From: Mycobacterium simiae
Lineage (GTDB): Bacteria > Actinomycetota > Actinomycetes > Mycobacteriales > Mycobacteriaceae
NCBI RefSeq assembly: GCF_010727605.1
Contig: NZ_AP022568.1
Span: 4,030,001 to 4,094,000 of the forward strand
Direction: 5' to 3'
Length of the DNA: 64,000 bases
Shown: one piece after another, positions 19,628 through 28,219 of the stretch
Numbering within the stretch: position 1 is the stretch's first letter
How the letters are laid out: the number at the start of each line of letters is the position of its first letter
Position numbers and translations under genes: made by a program
The notes under the pieces: generated by a model
Told to the model about the DNA's origin: nothing
The model's database searches: none
What the model saw: only the letters and a program-made list of their open reading frames with translations

Positions 19628-20541
19628 CAGAAGTACCCCTCTCGCTTGCGGTCTTCCATGGCCGCGGCCGAGGTCCGGTCGTCCGCCCGCGTCTCGCCGC
19701 GCTCGGACACCGTGGCCGCCGAGATTTCGCGGATCACGCCTTCAATGTCGGTCGCCCGGGACCGCACCGCCCCGGTGATGGTGAGGTCGCCGACGGTGCG
19801 GTAGCGCACCCACTGCGTCGCCGCGGTTTCACCGTCCTGCGGGCCGGCGTATTGCGAGACGGCCAGCAGGATTCCGTCGCGTTCGAACACCTCACGCTCG
19901 TGCGCGTAGTAAATCGACGGTATTTCAAGGTCTTCCAGCTCGATGTAACGCCACACGTCCAGTTCGGTCCAGTTGCTCAGCGGGAACACCCGGACCTGTT
20001 CACCCTTCTTGATCCGGCCGTTGTACAGCGACCAGGGCTCCGGGCGCTGCGCACGGGGATCCCACTGGCCGAACTCGTCGCGGAAGCTCAGGATGCGTTC
20101 CTTGGCGCGGGCCCGTTCCTCGTCGCGACGCGCACCACCGAACGCCGCGTCGAAGCCGCCGGCCTCGAGCGCGTCGAGCAGGGTGCGGGTCTGCGCCCGG
20201 TTACGCGAGGCGTTGGGGCCGGGGTCGGGCACCCGGCCGTTGTCGATCGACTCCTGCACCGAGGCGACGATCAGCTTGTGACCCTGGCCGGTGACTCTGC
20301 GGTCGCGAAACTCGATGACCTCGTCGAAGTTGTGGCCGGTGTCCACGTGCAGCACCGGAAACGGCAGTGGTAGCGGCCGAAAGGCTTTCTCCGCCAAGCG
20401 AAGTAACACAATCGAGTCCTTGCCCGCGGAAAACAGCAGGACGGGCCGTTCCAGCTCGGCGACCACCTCGCGAATGATGTGCACCGCTTCTGCTTCCAGC
20501 AGCCGCAATTCGTCGACGCGGCGGGTCTGGGTGGCGGTCAT
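19627..20541 (-). CDS. cysD: Sulfate adenylyltransferase subunit 2 CysD
   Basis: CysD catalyses adenylation of sulfate to APS with ATP and works as a heterodimer with CysN. It is a 304-residue PAPS-reductase-fold protein. The P-loop-like [16 protein letters not shown] is at about residues 33-48, and the conserved [16 protein letters not shown] and [12 protein letters not shown] segments are present. The ATG overlaps the stf0 stop codon as ATGA. The frame is open further upstream, but that part lies inside stf0. The overlap ties APS/PAPS supply directly to the sulfotransferase. Confidence 0.95.
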   Translation of the reverse strand: MTATQTRRVDELRLLEAEAVHIIREVVAELERPVLLFSAGKDSIVLLRLAEKAFRPLPLPFPVLHVDTGHNFDEVIEFRDRRVTGQGHKLIVASVQESIDNGRVPDPGPNASRNRAQTRTLLDALEAGGFDAAFGGARRDEERARAKERILSFRDEFGQWDPRAQRPEPWSLYNGRIKKGEQVRVFPLSNWTELDVWRYIELEDLEIPSIYYAHEREVFERDGILLAVSQYAGPQDGETAATQWVRYRTVGDLTITGAVRSRATDIEGVIREISAATVSERGETRADDRTSAAAMEDRKREGYF

Positions 20542-21341
20542 GTCGGTAATCCCTCTTTCTCGGCGTCGGCCCGATACCGGTCCACCCATTCGTCGGAACG
20601 TTTGTCGGCTTGACGTTCCAGCACCGGCCGCGGGGCCAGCCGTGGATCGAGGCCCAACGTCTCGAGAATGGTGCCCACCACCTCGGTGAGGTTGCGCCAC
20701 AACACCGGATACGGGACTTCCATCGGTTTGACGTCTTCCGCGGCGAACCAGCTCTGCCAGCCCTTCTCCTGCTCGCGCAGCATCGTGACCACGTGCGCGA
20801 TGGCACCGGCGTGGTAGGTGGCGCGCGCATCGCGGGCCGGATCGGGCCGGCCCCGCCAGACCCGGGTCTGCACCGCACGCCAGAACGACACCGCCTGCGA
20901 GACGACGTCGGGCCGGTGGATGTGGATGAACAGCGGCTCCTCACCGACGACGTCGCGGATGGCGGCCAGCAGTCCCTCGCCCGACCGGTTCGGCAGTTCG
21001 CTCGCGCGATTCAACAGCAGCGGCGTCTGATTCCACATCAATTTGCCACCCCAGACACCGTTGGGCGTCCGGCCGACGGTGCGGATGTAGTCGCGCCAGA
21101 TCTCGGCGGGTGCCAGGTCGGGCTTTCCCGCATCGAGGGGATCGAGCAGCTGCAGGATCGACTCGTCCTCGACCCCGGCGAACCACTCGCGGGGCTGCGG
21201 GGCCTGGCTGGTGCCGGGCAGGTATTGGAAGAACTCCTGCGGCTCGCCGGCGACGCCGGTCGCCCGCAGCGATTCGACGAGCAATGTGCTGCCGCTGCGC
21301 TGGGAAGCCAGCACCAGATACGACGACGGACGGTGAGTCAC
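20538..21341 (-). CDS. stf0: Trehalose 2-sulfotransferase Stf0
   Basis: Stf0 transfers sulfate from PAPS to the 2-position of trehalose, giving trehalose-2-sulfate, the core of sulfolipid-1 in M. tuberculosis. The 267-residue sequence closely resembles known mycobacterial Stf0. The PAPS 5'-phosphosulfate loop [11 protein letters not shown] is at residues 11-21. [11 protein letters not shown] and GGKLMWNQ, and the [19 protein letters not shown] stretch with its 3'-phosphate-binding residues, are intact. It is the first gene of the run stf0-cysD-cysNC, overlapping cysD by four bases. Confidence 0.93.
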   Translation of the reverse strand: MTHRPSSYLVLASQRSGSTLLVESLRATGVAGEPQEFFQYLPGTSQAPQPREWFAGVEDESILQLLDPLDAGKPDLAPAEIWRDYIRTVGRTPNGVWGGKLMWNQTPLLLNRASELPNRSGEGLLAAIRDVVGEEPLFIHIHRPDVVSQAVSFWRAVQTRVWRGRPDPARDARATYHAGAIAHVVTMLREQEKGWQSWFAAEDVKPMEVPYPVLWRNLTEVVGTILETLGLDPRLAPRPVLERQADKRSDEWVDRYRADAEKEGLPT

Positions 21342-21586
21342 TACCGCAGACTAACCGGCCGGAAATGCGGTGCAACACGAGCAATTACGTTCACGATGAT
21401 TCCAAAGTCGGTTTGCTGTGTTCAGCGGCCCGACACAGCCGCGCAGACGTCAGCGCCTATCCTGGAAATCATTGACCGCTCCTCATCCTGGATTTGCTCC
21501 CGCAGGCCTCACACTGCGCATCGCCGAGTGCCCGTTTGCCGCACCGGTCAAACCCGGGCGCGGCACAGGATTTTTGGCAGGCACCG

Positions 21587-23191
21587 CTAGTCGTCGTCGA
21601 GAACCCGTAAGCCCAGCGAGAACAGCAGTCGCACTTCGGGATCGGCCAGTGAGGCAGCCAACAATTTCTCGATACGGCGCACCCGGTAGCGAACCGTGTT
21701 GGGATGCACCTGCAACCATGCGGCGGCCAGGCCGACGTCGCCGAAACTGTCCAGGTACGCCCGTAGGGTCTCGACCAGCACCGGATCACGCGCCCGCAGC
21801 TCGCCGAGCCGCGGATCGACCAACCGTTCGTCCGAGCCGATCAGGGTGACTATTTCGTCGAGCAAGACGGTGGTTCGCGCCTCCGCCAGCGAGGTTACCC
21901 GGCCGATCGAAACCGGATGTCGCGCAGCGCTGTCCAGCACGCGATCGACCTCGGCGCGCGCCGCCGCGACACCCGCCAGGCCGTCGGCCGGTACCGCGAT
22001 CACCGCCCGCAGCTCGACACCGAGTTCGGTGCGCAGCGCGCCGATCGTGCCGCGCACCCACGACGTCACCGACCGGGCTGTCGAGGTCTGTGGCAGCAAG
22101 ACATAAGTGCGCGAGGCCTGCGAGGCTACCTGTGCGTCCGGACGAAAAGCGCTGGCGCTCAATGCGATCACATCGGCGAGCCGGGTATGCCCGGGTTGGG
22201 CGTCGGTGGTGGCATAGCCGATCAGGGTGGCGCCGCGGTCGGCGGGCAGGCCCAGCTCGCGAGTGATCGCGCCGACGTCGGCGGGGTCGCCGTCGGTCAG
22301 GCCGAGGAGTTGTTGGACGCGCCGCGCGTGTGTCGACGGCCGGGCGGCGAGCCGGGACATGATGCGGGCGGCCAGGACCGCCGCGCCACGCAGGATCTCC
22401 TCGGCGTCGTCGGCCAACGGCTGCGATCCCTGCTGCACCCAGATGGTGCCGACGAACTCCGGCATTCGGCGCGCGCCGGTCGAGGGATGGTGAATGCCGA
22501 TCGCCAGGCGCGGGCGCAACCCCAATTCGGGGCGCGCGTCGATGTGTACCACCTCGCCACCAGCCCGCAGCGCGTCGAAGATGCCCCACTGGTTGATCCA
22601 CGTTAGATGCTCAGCCGGTCCGGCCCGGCCCAGGATGGACAGCCGGCGCAGCTCGTCAGCTTCGTCGTTGGAGGCCGAGTAGGCAAGCACATGCGACTGA
22701 GCGTTTTCGATGCTGACCATGCCGTGGATGCGGTCGGCCAGCGACTGCGCCAGGCCGAACAGATCGGTTCCGGAATCCTCCGTCGGGTCGGTTCGGTCGC
22801 CATGGTGCTCCAAAACGTGATTGACCAACTGATAGAGCCGCTCCCACCGGGCCTGCGGCTCCACCGCGACCACCGCCGTCCCGACCGCGGCGGCCTTGGC
22901 CACCAACGCCTCGGCCGGCTTCTTGGCGAAGATCGCCACGGGCACCCGATCCTGCGCCTGCTTGTCGATCCACCGCAGCGCCTCGGCGTCGCCGACGCCC
23001 AGCAGGAAGAAGACGTCGGCCGAGCTTGCCGCGGCGGCCAAGCCGAGCCGGACGTCGTCGGAATCGATCAGCGCCGCCGAGCGCACCGGCAGATCCAGGC
23101 CGCGTGGGGCCCAACCGTCCGGGACCAGGCTGACCAGCGTCGTATCGAGCGCCAGCAACAATTGGCCGAGTCCGACCCCAGGCACCCGCAT
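21587..23191 (-). CDS. PucR/CdaR-type proline regulator (PruC-like)
   Basis: This 534-residue transcription factor is homologous to Rv1186c, reported as PruC, the proline-responsive regulator of the adjacent catabolic genes. The N-terminal ~160 residues look like a PucR N-terminal domain, a GAF-like region follows, and the C-terminal helix-turn-helix (PucR_C_HTH) is at about residues 480-525: DVGLAAAWLQVHPNTVRYRVRRIEKLL. The ATG at 23191 gives the normal length, and the frame upstream enters the pruA promoter. It is divergent from pruA by 84 bases containing two TTGTCCGAT repeats. Confidence 0.88.
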   Translation of the reverse strand: MRVPGVGLGQLLLALDTTLVSLVPDGWAPRGLDLPVRSAALIDSDDVRLGLAAAASSADVFFLLGVGDAEALRWIDKQAQDRVPVAIFAKKPAEALVAKAAAVGTAVVAVEPQARWERLYQLVNHVLEHHGDRTDPTEDSGTDLFGLAQSLADRIHGMVSIENAQSHVLAYSASNDEADELRRLSILGRAGPAEHLTWINQWGIFDALRAGGEVVHIDARPELGLRPRLAIGIHHPSTGARRMPEFVGTIWVQQGSQPLADDAEEILRGAAVLAARIMSRLAARPSTHARRVQQLLGLTDGDPADVGAITRELGLPADRGATLIGYATTDAQPGHTRLADVIALSASAFRPDAQVASQASRTYVLLPQTSTARSVTSWVRGTIGALRTELGVELRAVIAVPADGLAGVAAARAEVDRVLDSAARHPVSIGRVTSLAEARTTVLLDEIVTLIGSDERLVDPRLGELRARDPVLVETLRAYLDSFGDVGLAAAWLQVHPNTVRYRVRRIEKLLAASLADPEVRLLFSLGLRVLDDD

Positions 23192-23192
23192 G

Positions 23193-23233
23193 TTGTCCGA
23201 TCTTACTATCTGCCGGTGGACAGTTTGTCCGAT
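23193..23233. promoter_or_regulatory. Paired TTGTCCGAT repeats in pruC-pruA promoter
   Basis: TTGTCCGAT occurs at 23193-23201 and again at 23225-23233 in the same orientation, 32 bases start to start, about three helical turns. The first copy begins one base outside the PruC-type start codon. Two exact nine-mers in an 84-base divergent promoter suggest binding sites for the regulator. No experimental consensus was available to compare. Confidence 0.5.
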
Positions 23234-23275
23234 AAGCCAACAGTTGGGATACCCATCGCGAGGATCCTGAACAAC

Positions 23276-24907
23276 ATGGACGCCATCAGCCAGGTACCCC
23301 TGCCGGCCAACGAGCCGGTCCATGACTACGCCCCCCACTCGCCGGAACGTTCCCGGCTGCGCACCGAGCTTGCCGCACTAGCCGGCCATCCGATCGACCT
23401 GCCGCACGTGATTGGCGGTAAACACCGCATGGGCGACGGTGCGCGCATCGACGTCGTCCAACCGCACCGGCACGCCGCGACGCTGGGCACCCTGACCAAC
23501 GCCGGGAACGCCGACGCGGCCGCGGCCGTCGAGGCGGCGATGGCCGCCAAACACGACTGGGCGGCGCTGCCGTTCGACGAGCGCGCGGCGGTGTTCCTGC
23601 GCGCCGCCGACCTGCTGGCCGGCCCGTGGCGGGAGAAGATCGCGGCCGCGACGATGCTCGGCCAGTCCAAGTCGGCCTACCAGGCCGAGATCGACTCGCC
23701 CTGCGAACAAGTCGACTTCTGGCGTTTCAACGTCGCCTTCGCCCGCCAGATCCTGGCCCAGCAGCCGATCAGCGGGCCGGGGGAGTGGAACCGCAGCGAG
23801 TACCGCCCGCTGGACGGCTTCGTCTACGCGATCACGCCGTTCAACTTCACCTCGATCGCCGGCAATCTGCCGACGGCACCCGCGCTGATGGGCAACACCG
23901 TGGTGTGGAAGCCGTCGATCACCCAGACGCTGTCGGCGTATCTGACCATGCAGCTGCTCGAGGCCGCCGGACTGCCGCCCGGCGTGATCAACCTGGTCAC
24001 CGGCGACGGCTTCGCGGTCTCCGAGGTGGTGCTGGCCGACCCGCGACTGGCCGGCATCCACTTCACCGGGTCAACGGCCACCTTCCAGCATCTGTGGCAG
24101 CAGGTGGGCACCAATATCGGCCGCTACCATAGCTATCCGCGCCTGGTCGGCGAGACGGGTGGCAAAGACTTCGTGGTCGCCCACACCTCGGCACGCCCGG
24201 ATGTGTTGTGTACCGCCCTGATTCGCGGCGCCTTCGACTATCAGGGTCAGAAATGCTCGGCCGCATCCCGGGCGTTCGTTCCGCATTCGGTGTGGCAGCA
24301 CATGGGCGACGACTTCCTGGGCGCGGCGGCCGGGCTGAGCTACGGCGACGTCACCGATTTCACCAACTATGGTGGCGCGCTGATCGACCGTCGCGCCTTC
24401 ACCAAGAACGTCAACGCCATCGAGCGGGCCAAAGGCGCGGCCGGGGTCACCATCGCGGTGGGCGGCGAGTATGACGACAGCGTCGGCTATTTCGTGCGGC
24501 CGACCGTGCTGCTGTCCGACGACCCGACCGACGAAGCGTTCTGCACCGAGTACTTCGGGCCGCTGTTGTCGGTGCACATCTATCCCGACGACCACTACGA
24601 ACGCATCCTCGACGTGATCGACACCGGGTCGCCCTACGCGCTGACCGGTGCGGTGATCGCCGACGACCGTCGGGCCGTGCTGACCGCCCAGGAACGGTTG
24701 CGGTTCGCGGCCGGTAACTTCTACGTCAACGACAAGCCGACCGGAGCGGTCGTCGGCCGCCAGCCGTTCGGGGGCTCGCGCGGCTCGGGCACCAACGACA
24801 AGGCCGGATCGGTGCTGAACATGTTGCGCTGGACGTCGGCCCGGACCATCAAGGAGACCTTCGTCCCGGCCACCCAGTACACCTACCCGCACATGGGGTC
24901 CGACTAA
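23276..24907 (+). CDS. pruA: 1-pyrroline-5-carboxylate dehydrogenase
   Basis: This enzyme oxidises P5C (glutamate semialdehyde) to glutamate with NAD+, the second step of proline catabolism. It is an ALDH-superfamily protein of 543 residues, equal to Rv1187 (rocA). The NAD-binding stretch ITPFNFTSIAGNL, the general-base region LVGETGGKDFVVAH and the catalytic Cys in DYQGQKCSAASR are present. The ATG at 23276 is chosen because the longer frame runs through the pruC gene. The stop TAA shares a base with the proline dehydrogenase ATG (TAATG), allowing coupled translation and possibly substrate channelling. Confidence 0.94.
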   Translation: MDAISQVPLPANEPVHDYAPHSPERSRLRTELAALAGHPIDLPHVIGGKHRMGDGARIDVVQPHRHAATLGTLTNAGNADAAAAVEAAMAAKHDWAALPFDERAAVFLRAADLLAGPWREKIAAATMLGQSKSAYQAEIDSPCEQVDFWRFNVAFARQILAQQPISGPGEWNRSEYRPLDGFVYAITPFNFTSIAGNLPTAPALMGNTVVWKPSITQTLSAYLTMQLLEAAGLPPGVINLVTGDGFAVSEVVLADPRLAGIHFTGSTATFQHLWQQVGTNIGRYHSYPRLVGETGGKDFVVAHTSARPDVLCTALIRGAFDYQGQKCSAASRAFVPHSVWQHMGDDFLGAAAGLSYGDVTDFTNYGGALIDRRAFTKNVNAIERAKGAAGVTIAVGGEYDDSVGYFVRPTVLLSDDPTDEAFCTEYFGPLLSVHIYPDDHYERILDVIDTGSPYALTGAVIADDRRAVLTAQERLRFAAGNFYVNDKPTGAVVGRQPFGGSRGSGTNDKAGSVLNMLRWTSARTIKETFVPATQYTYPHMGSD

Positions 24908-25875
24908 TGGCGGGGGTCTTCGCCCACACGTTGCGGCCGGCAATCATTGCCGCGAGCCGGCGCGACGGGTTGCGCCGCGCCGCCGAGGGGCTGTCGGTGA
25001 CCAGGCAGGTGGTGCACCGCTTCGTGCCCGGGGAGACGATCGACTCCGCTATGGAAAGTGTTGCCGCGCTACGTGCGTCGGGCCGCTATGTCAGCATCGA
25101 CTATCTGGGCGAGGATGTCGAGAGCGCCGACGACGCCACGGCGGCGGTGCGGACGTATCTGGAGTTGATCGACCGGCTGGCCGACACGGCTGAGCCCGCC
25201 GGCGGGGCGGTGCATCCGCTGGAAGTCTCGGTGAAGTTGTCCGCCATCGGGCAGGCGCTGTCACGCGACGGCGCCAAGATCGCGCGAGAGAACGCCTGGA
25301 CGATCTGCGAGGCCGCCGGGCGTACCGGGATCTGGGTGACGGTGGACGCCGAGAACCACACCACGACCGATTCGACGCTGTCCATCGTTCGTGACCTGCG
25401 CACCGAATTCCCTTGGCTAGGCACGGTTTTGCAGGCCTACCTGCGGCGCACCTTGGCCGACTGCCGGGAATTCGCGGCGTCGGGGGCCCGAATCCGGCTG
25501 TGCAAGGGCGCCTACGACGAGCCGGCGTCGGTGGCCTATCGTGGGGCCCACCAGGTCACTGAGTCCTACCTTGCCTGCCTGCGCGAGCTGATGGCCGGGT
25601 CGGGGTACCCGATGGTGGCCTCCCACGACCCGGTGATCATCGGCGCCGTGCCTACGATCGCATCCGAATCAGGCCGCGGCACAGCAGATTTCGAGTATCA
25701 GATGCTGCACGGCATCCGCGACGACGAGCAGCGCCGGTTGGCCGGTCTGGACAACCAGATGCGGGTCTACGTGCCGTTCGGCACGCAGTGGTACGGGTAT
25801 TTCATGCGTCGGCTCGCCGAACGGCCGGCCAATCTCACGTTTTTTCTGCGGGCGCTCGCCCAACGCGGCCACTGA
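24907..25875 (+). CDS. pruB: Proline dehydrogenase (monofunctional)
   Basis: This FAD enzyme oxidises proline to 1-pyrroline-5-carboxylate and passes electrons to the respiratory chain. The 322-residue TIM-barrel matches Rv1188. The conserved segments VSVKLSAIGQAL, VTVDAENHT, RIRLCKGAY and the C-terminal YVPFGTQWYGYFMRRLAERP are present. It overlaps the upstream dehydrogenase by one base. Downstream is a 77-bp element that also occurs after fadD6. Confidence 0.94.
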   Translation: MAGVFAHTLRPAIIAASRRDGLRRAAEGLSVTRQVVHRFVPGETIDSAMESVAALRASGRYVSIDYLGEDVESADDATAAVRTYLELIDRLADTAEPAGGAVHPLEVSVKLSAIGQALSRDGAKIARENAWTICEAAGRTGIWVTVDAENHTTTDSTLSIVRDLRTEFPWLGTVLQAYLRRTLADCREFAASGARIRLCKGAYDEPASVAYRGAHQVTESYLACLRELMAGSGYPMVASHDPVIIGAVPTIASESGRGTADFEYQMLHGIRDDEQRRLAGLDNQMRVYVPFGTQWYGYFMRRLAERPANLTFFLRALAQRGH

Positions 25876-25885
25876 CCGACGGCGC

Positions 25886-25962
25886 GTGTGAATCCGCGGC
25901 TTTCAACGCTACGGCAGGGCGCCGACACGCCGAGCGACCCCGCCGGGGATTCACACTCGACG
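25886..25962. repeat. 77-bp intergenic repeat, copy 1
   Basis: The element begins with GTGTG and ends with ACACTCGACG. It shares length, end sequences and the core GGGCGYCGACACGCCG with a second copy at 41823-41899. Here GTGTGAATCC (25886-25895) is the inverse of GGATTCACAC (25947-25956), and a further GGATTCACAC lies at 25967-25976 inside the TetR gene. It begins ten bases after the proline dehydrogenase stop and covers the last codons of the convergent TetR gene. Confidence 0.55.
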
Positions 25963-26562
25963 CCGAGGATTCACACCCGACGCGGCAAAGCCGCGCACCG
26001 CATGCGCGCGGACAAACTCGGCGACGACGTCGGGGTCGTCCATATCCAGGGTCGACGACGGTGTGCTGAACAACGAGAACAATATTCGGGCGAACCACTC
26101 GCCGGCCGCCTCGACGTCGAGATCCTTGCGGACTTCCCCAGTCAGCTTGGCCGCGGATAGATACGGCGACAGAAAGTCCACACATTCGCCCAGCAACACC
26201 GCGGCGTCCTTGGTCAGCAGCAGGCTGATCGCGTCTTCGTCGAAGTACTTCTCCGAGGAGATGACCCGGCGTGCCTGGGTTACGAACACCGCCGCCGAAC
26301 ACAACTTCTCCTCGAGGCTGCCGCCCCGGTCCATCGCCTTGGTCATCTCGCGATAGAACCGCTGCGAGGCATGCTCGGCGCAGGCCTCGACGATGGCGGC
26401 CTTGTCGCGGAAGTACTCGTAGATGGTGCTGCGCGACACCCCGGCCCGCTTGGCGATGTCGACGATCGTCGCCTTCTGCAAACCCTGCCTGCCGAAACAC
26501 GCGAACGCCGATTCGACGATGAGCTCGCGGGTGTCGGCCAGCGCGGCGTGCTGGGCGGTCAT
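25951..26562 (-). CDS. TetR-family regulator of the igr-like operon
   Basis: This 203-residue TetR regulator has its HTH at about residues 28-55 (TIVDIAKRAGVSRSTIYEYFRDK). The ATG at 26562 gives MTAQHAAL and a normal length; the longer frame overlaps the thiolase gene. It lies 27 bases downstream of the thiolase and is probably co-transcribed with it. By position it may control this lipid- or sterol-degradation cluster, perhaps with an acyl-CoA ligand. Its last codons are formed by the GATTCACAC repeat sequence, so the extreme C-terminus (VNPRRRV) may be acquired. Confidence 0.82.
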   Translation of the reverse strand: MTAQHAALADTRELIVESAFACFGRQGLQKATIVDIAKRAGVSRSTIYEYFRDKAAIVEACAEHASQRFYREMTKAMDRGGSLEEKLCSAAVFVTQARRVISSEKYFDEDAISLLLTKDAAVLLGECVDFLSPYLSAAKLTGEVRKDLDVEAAGEWFARILFSLFSTPSSTLDMDDPDVVAEFVRAHAVRGFAASGVNPRRRV

Positions 26563-26588
26563 GGCACCAACGCTCCCCTCCGGCTCAT

Positions 26589-27755
26589 CTAGTCCGCGGG
26601 CGCGAGGATCAGCCCGCTGGTCGGCACGCCGGTGCCCGAGGTGACCAACACGTGTTCGACGTCGTCGACCTGGTTGTACGACGTGCCACGGATCTGGCGC
26701 ACGCCCTCGGTGATGCCGTTCATGCCGTGGATGTAAGCCTCGCCGAGCAGGCCGCCGTTGGTATTGATCGGCAACTCCCCACCCAGCGACAGCCGCTCGA
26801 CGGTGGCGAAGTCCTTGGCCTCGCCCCGTCCGCAGAACCCCAGCTCTTCGAGCTGGGTGAACACGAACGGCGTGAAATGATCGTAGATGAACGCGGTTTG
26901 GATGTCCTGGGGCTTGAGACCTGAGTCGCGCCAAAGCCGATCGGCGACCACACCCATTTCCGGGAGCCCGGTGATGTCGTCGCGGTAGTAACTCGTCATC
27001 ATCTCGCCGTTGGCCGCGGCCCCCTGCGCGGCGGCGGTGATGACCGCCGGCGGCTGCCGCAGATCACGGGCACGCTCGGCGCTGGTCACCACCAGCGCCA
27101 CCCCGCCGTCGCTTTCCTGACAGCAATCAAGCAGGCGCAGCACGGGTTCGACGATCCACCGCGAGTTCTGGTGGTCCTCCAGGGTGATCGGCCGCTGATA
27201 GAACCACGCATCGGGGTTGGTGGCGGCGTGCTTGCGGTCGACGACCGCGATGCGGCCGAAGTCCTCGTTACCGACGCCGTAGGTCGACATGTACCGCTGC
27301 GCGTGCATCGCGACCCACGCTGCGGGAGTGAGCAATCCGAACGGCGCGTAGTGCGCCATGAACAGCGGCGTCTCGGTCATGCTGCGGCCGCTGCCGCCGA
27401 ACCGAAACCCGGAACGTTCGTTGAACGCCCGCCAGCACACCACCACATCGGCGACGCCGGTCGCGACGGCCATGGCCGCATGAACCACGGTGCCGGCCGC
27501 CGCACCGCCGCCGTGATGCACGCGGGAGAAGAAGCTCAAATCGCCGATGCCGACATTGCGGGCGATGTCGATCTCGTCGCTGGAATCCATCGTGAAGGTG
27601 ACCATGCCGTCCACGTCGGCCGGTGACAAGCCCGCGTCGTCGAGCGCGGCACTGACCGACTCACACGCCAATTGCAGTTCGCTGCGCCCGGATTCCTTGG
27701 AGAACTCCGTCTGCCCGATTCCGACGATCGCGCAGCTGCCCGGAAGGCGACTCAT
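26589..27755 (-). CDS. Ltp2-like thiolase-fold aldolase
   Basis: This 388-residue thiolase-fold lipid-transfer protein strongly resembles Ltp2 (Rv3540c). Ltp2 works with the DUF35 part of ChsH2 as a retro-aldolase removing the last side-chain carbons of cholesterol as propionyl-CoA. Segments matching Ltp2 include AIVGIGQTEFSK, FTMDSSDEIDIAR, RKHAATNP and QNSRWIVEPVLRLLDCCQESDG. The tyrosine-containing motifs YDHFTPF and GEAYIHGMNG, active-site regions of Ltp2, are kept. The ATG overlaps the MaoC-like stop (ATGA). The substrate is probably a steroid or branched acyl-CoA, by inference. Confidence 0.86.
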   Translation of the reverse strand: MSRLPGSCAIVGIGQTEFSKESGRSELQLACESVSAALDDAGLSPADVDGMVTFTMDSSDEIDIARNVGIGDLSFFSRVHHGGGAAAGTVVHAAMAVATGVADVVVCWRAFNERSGFRFGGSGRSMTETPLFMAHYAPFGLLTPAAWVAMHAQRYMSTYGVGNEDFGRIAVVDRKHAATNPDAWFYQRPITLEDHQNSRWIVEPVLRLLDCCQESDGGVALVVTSAERARDLRQPPAVITAAAQGAAANGEMMTSYYRDDITGLPEMGVVADRLWRDSGLKPQDIQTAFIYDHFTPFVFTQLEELGFCGRGEAKDFATVERLSLGGELPINTNGGLLGEAYIHGMNGITEGVRQIRGTSYNQVDDVEHVLVTSGTGVPTSGLILAPAD

Positions 27756-28219
27756 GCGTGCCCGCCTGGAGAGGGCTCGTCGAGCAGGCTGAGGATGGCG
27801 GTGCCGGAGACATGATCACCCAGACTGTTGGAACCCGTGAAGGTCACTTCGACGAAGTTCTCGCCGCCAGTGCCCTCGCTCTTGGCGGTCACGCTGCCCG
27901 TGAAGCGCAGCGGATCGTCGGGAAAGCAGGGCACGCCGAGGCGAATCGACAGCTTCTTGACCATCGCCTCGGGTCCGGCCCAGTCGGTGAGGAACCGAAC
28001 GCAGTACCCGTTGGTGGTCAGGATGTTCATGAACAGGTTGGGCGAGCCCTGCTTGTTGGCGTAGTCGCGGTCGTGATGTACCGGCATGAAGTCGCGTGAG
28101 GCGATCGCGCCGGCCACGATCATCGTTGTGGTGATTGGGATTTCGAGTGCGGTGACCTCGTCACCGACGTTGATCTCCGCCCATGGCAGGGTCCTAGTGC
28201 GGTTCGCGGTTGTCGTCAT
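27752..28219 (-). CDS. MaoC-like hydratase, ChsH1-type subunit
   Basis: This 155-residue single hot-dog MaoC-like domain carries the hydratase motif region DFMPVHHDRDYANKQG with the catalytic Asp/His pair. In M. tuberculosis the equivalent ChsH1 (Rv3541c) pairs with the MaoC part of ChsH2 to hydrate the enoyl-CoA of the cholesterol side chain. It overlaps the DUF35 gene upstream (TGATG) and the thiolase downstream (ATGA), consistent with an obligate complex. Confidence 0.85.
   Translation of the reverse strand: MTTTANRTRTLPWAEINVGDEVTALEIPITTTMIVAGAIASRDFMPVHHDRDYANKQGSPNLFMNILTTNGYCVRFLTDWAGPEAMVKKLSIRLGVPCFPDDPLRFTGSVTAKSEGTGGENFVEVTFTGSNSLGDHVSGTAILSLLDEPSPGGHA

Noticed and set aside
21537..21565. 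TGCCGC/GCGGCA inverted repeat followed by T5 on the plus strand
   Set aside because: It looks like an intrinsic terminator for plus-strand transcription, but no plus-strand gene ends here. On the minus strand no U-run follows.
22607..23275. Upstream extension of the P5C dehydrogenase frame
   Set aside because: It runs antisense through the PruC-type gene. The ATG at 23276 matches the family length of 543 residues.
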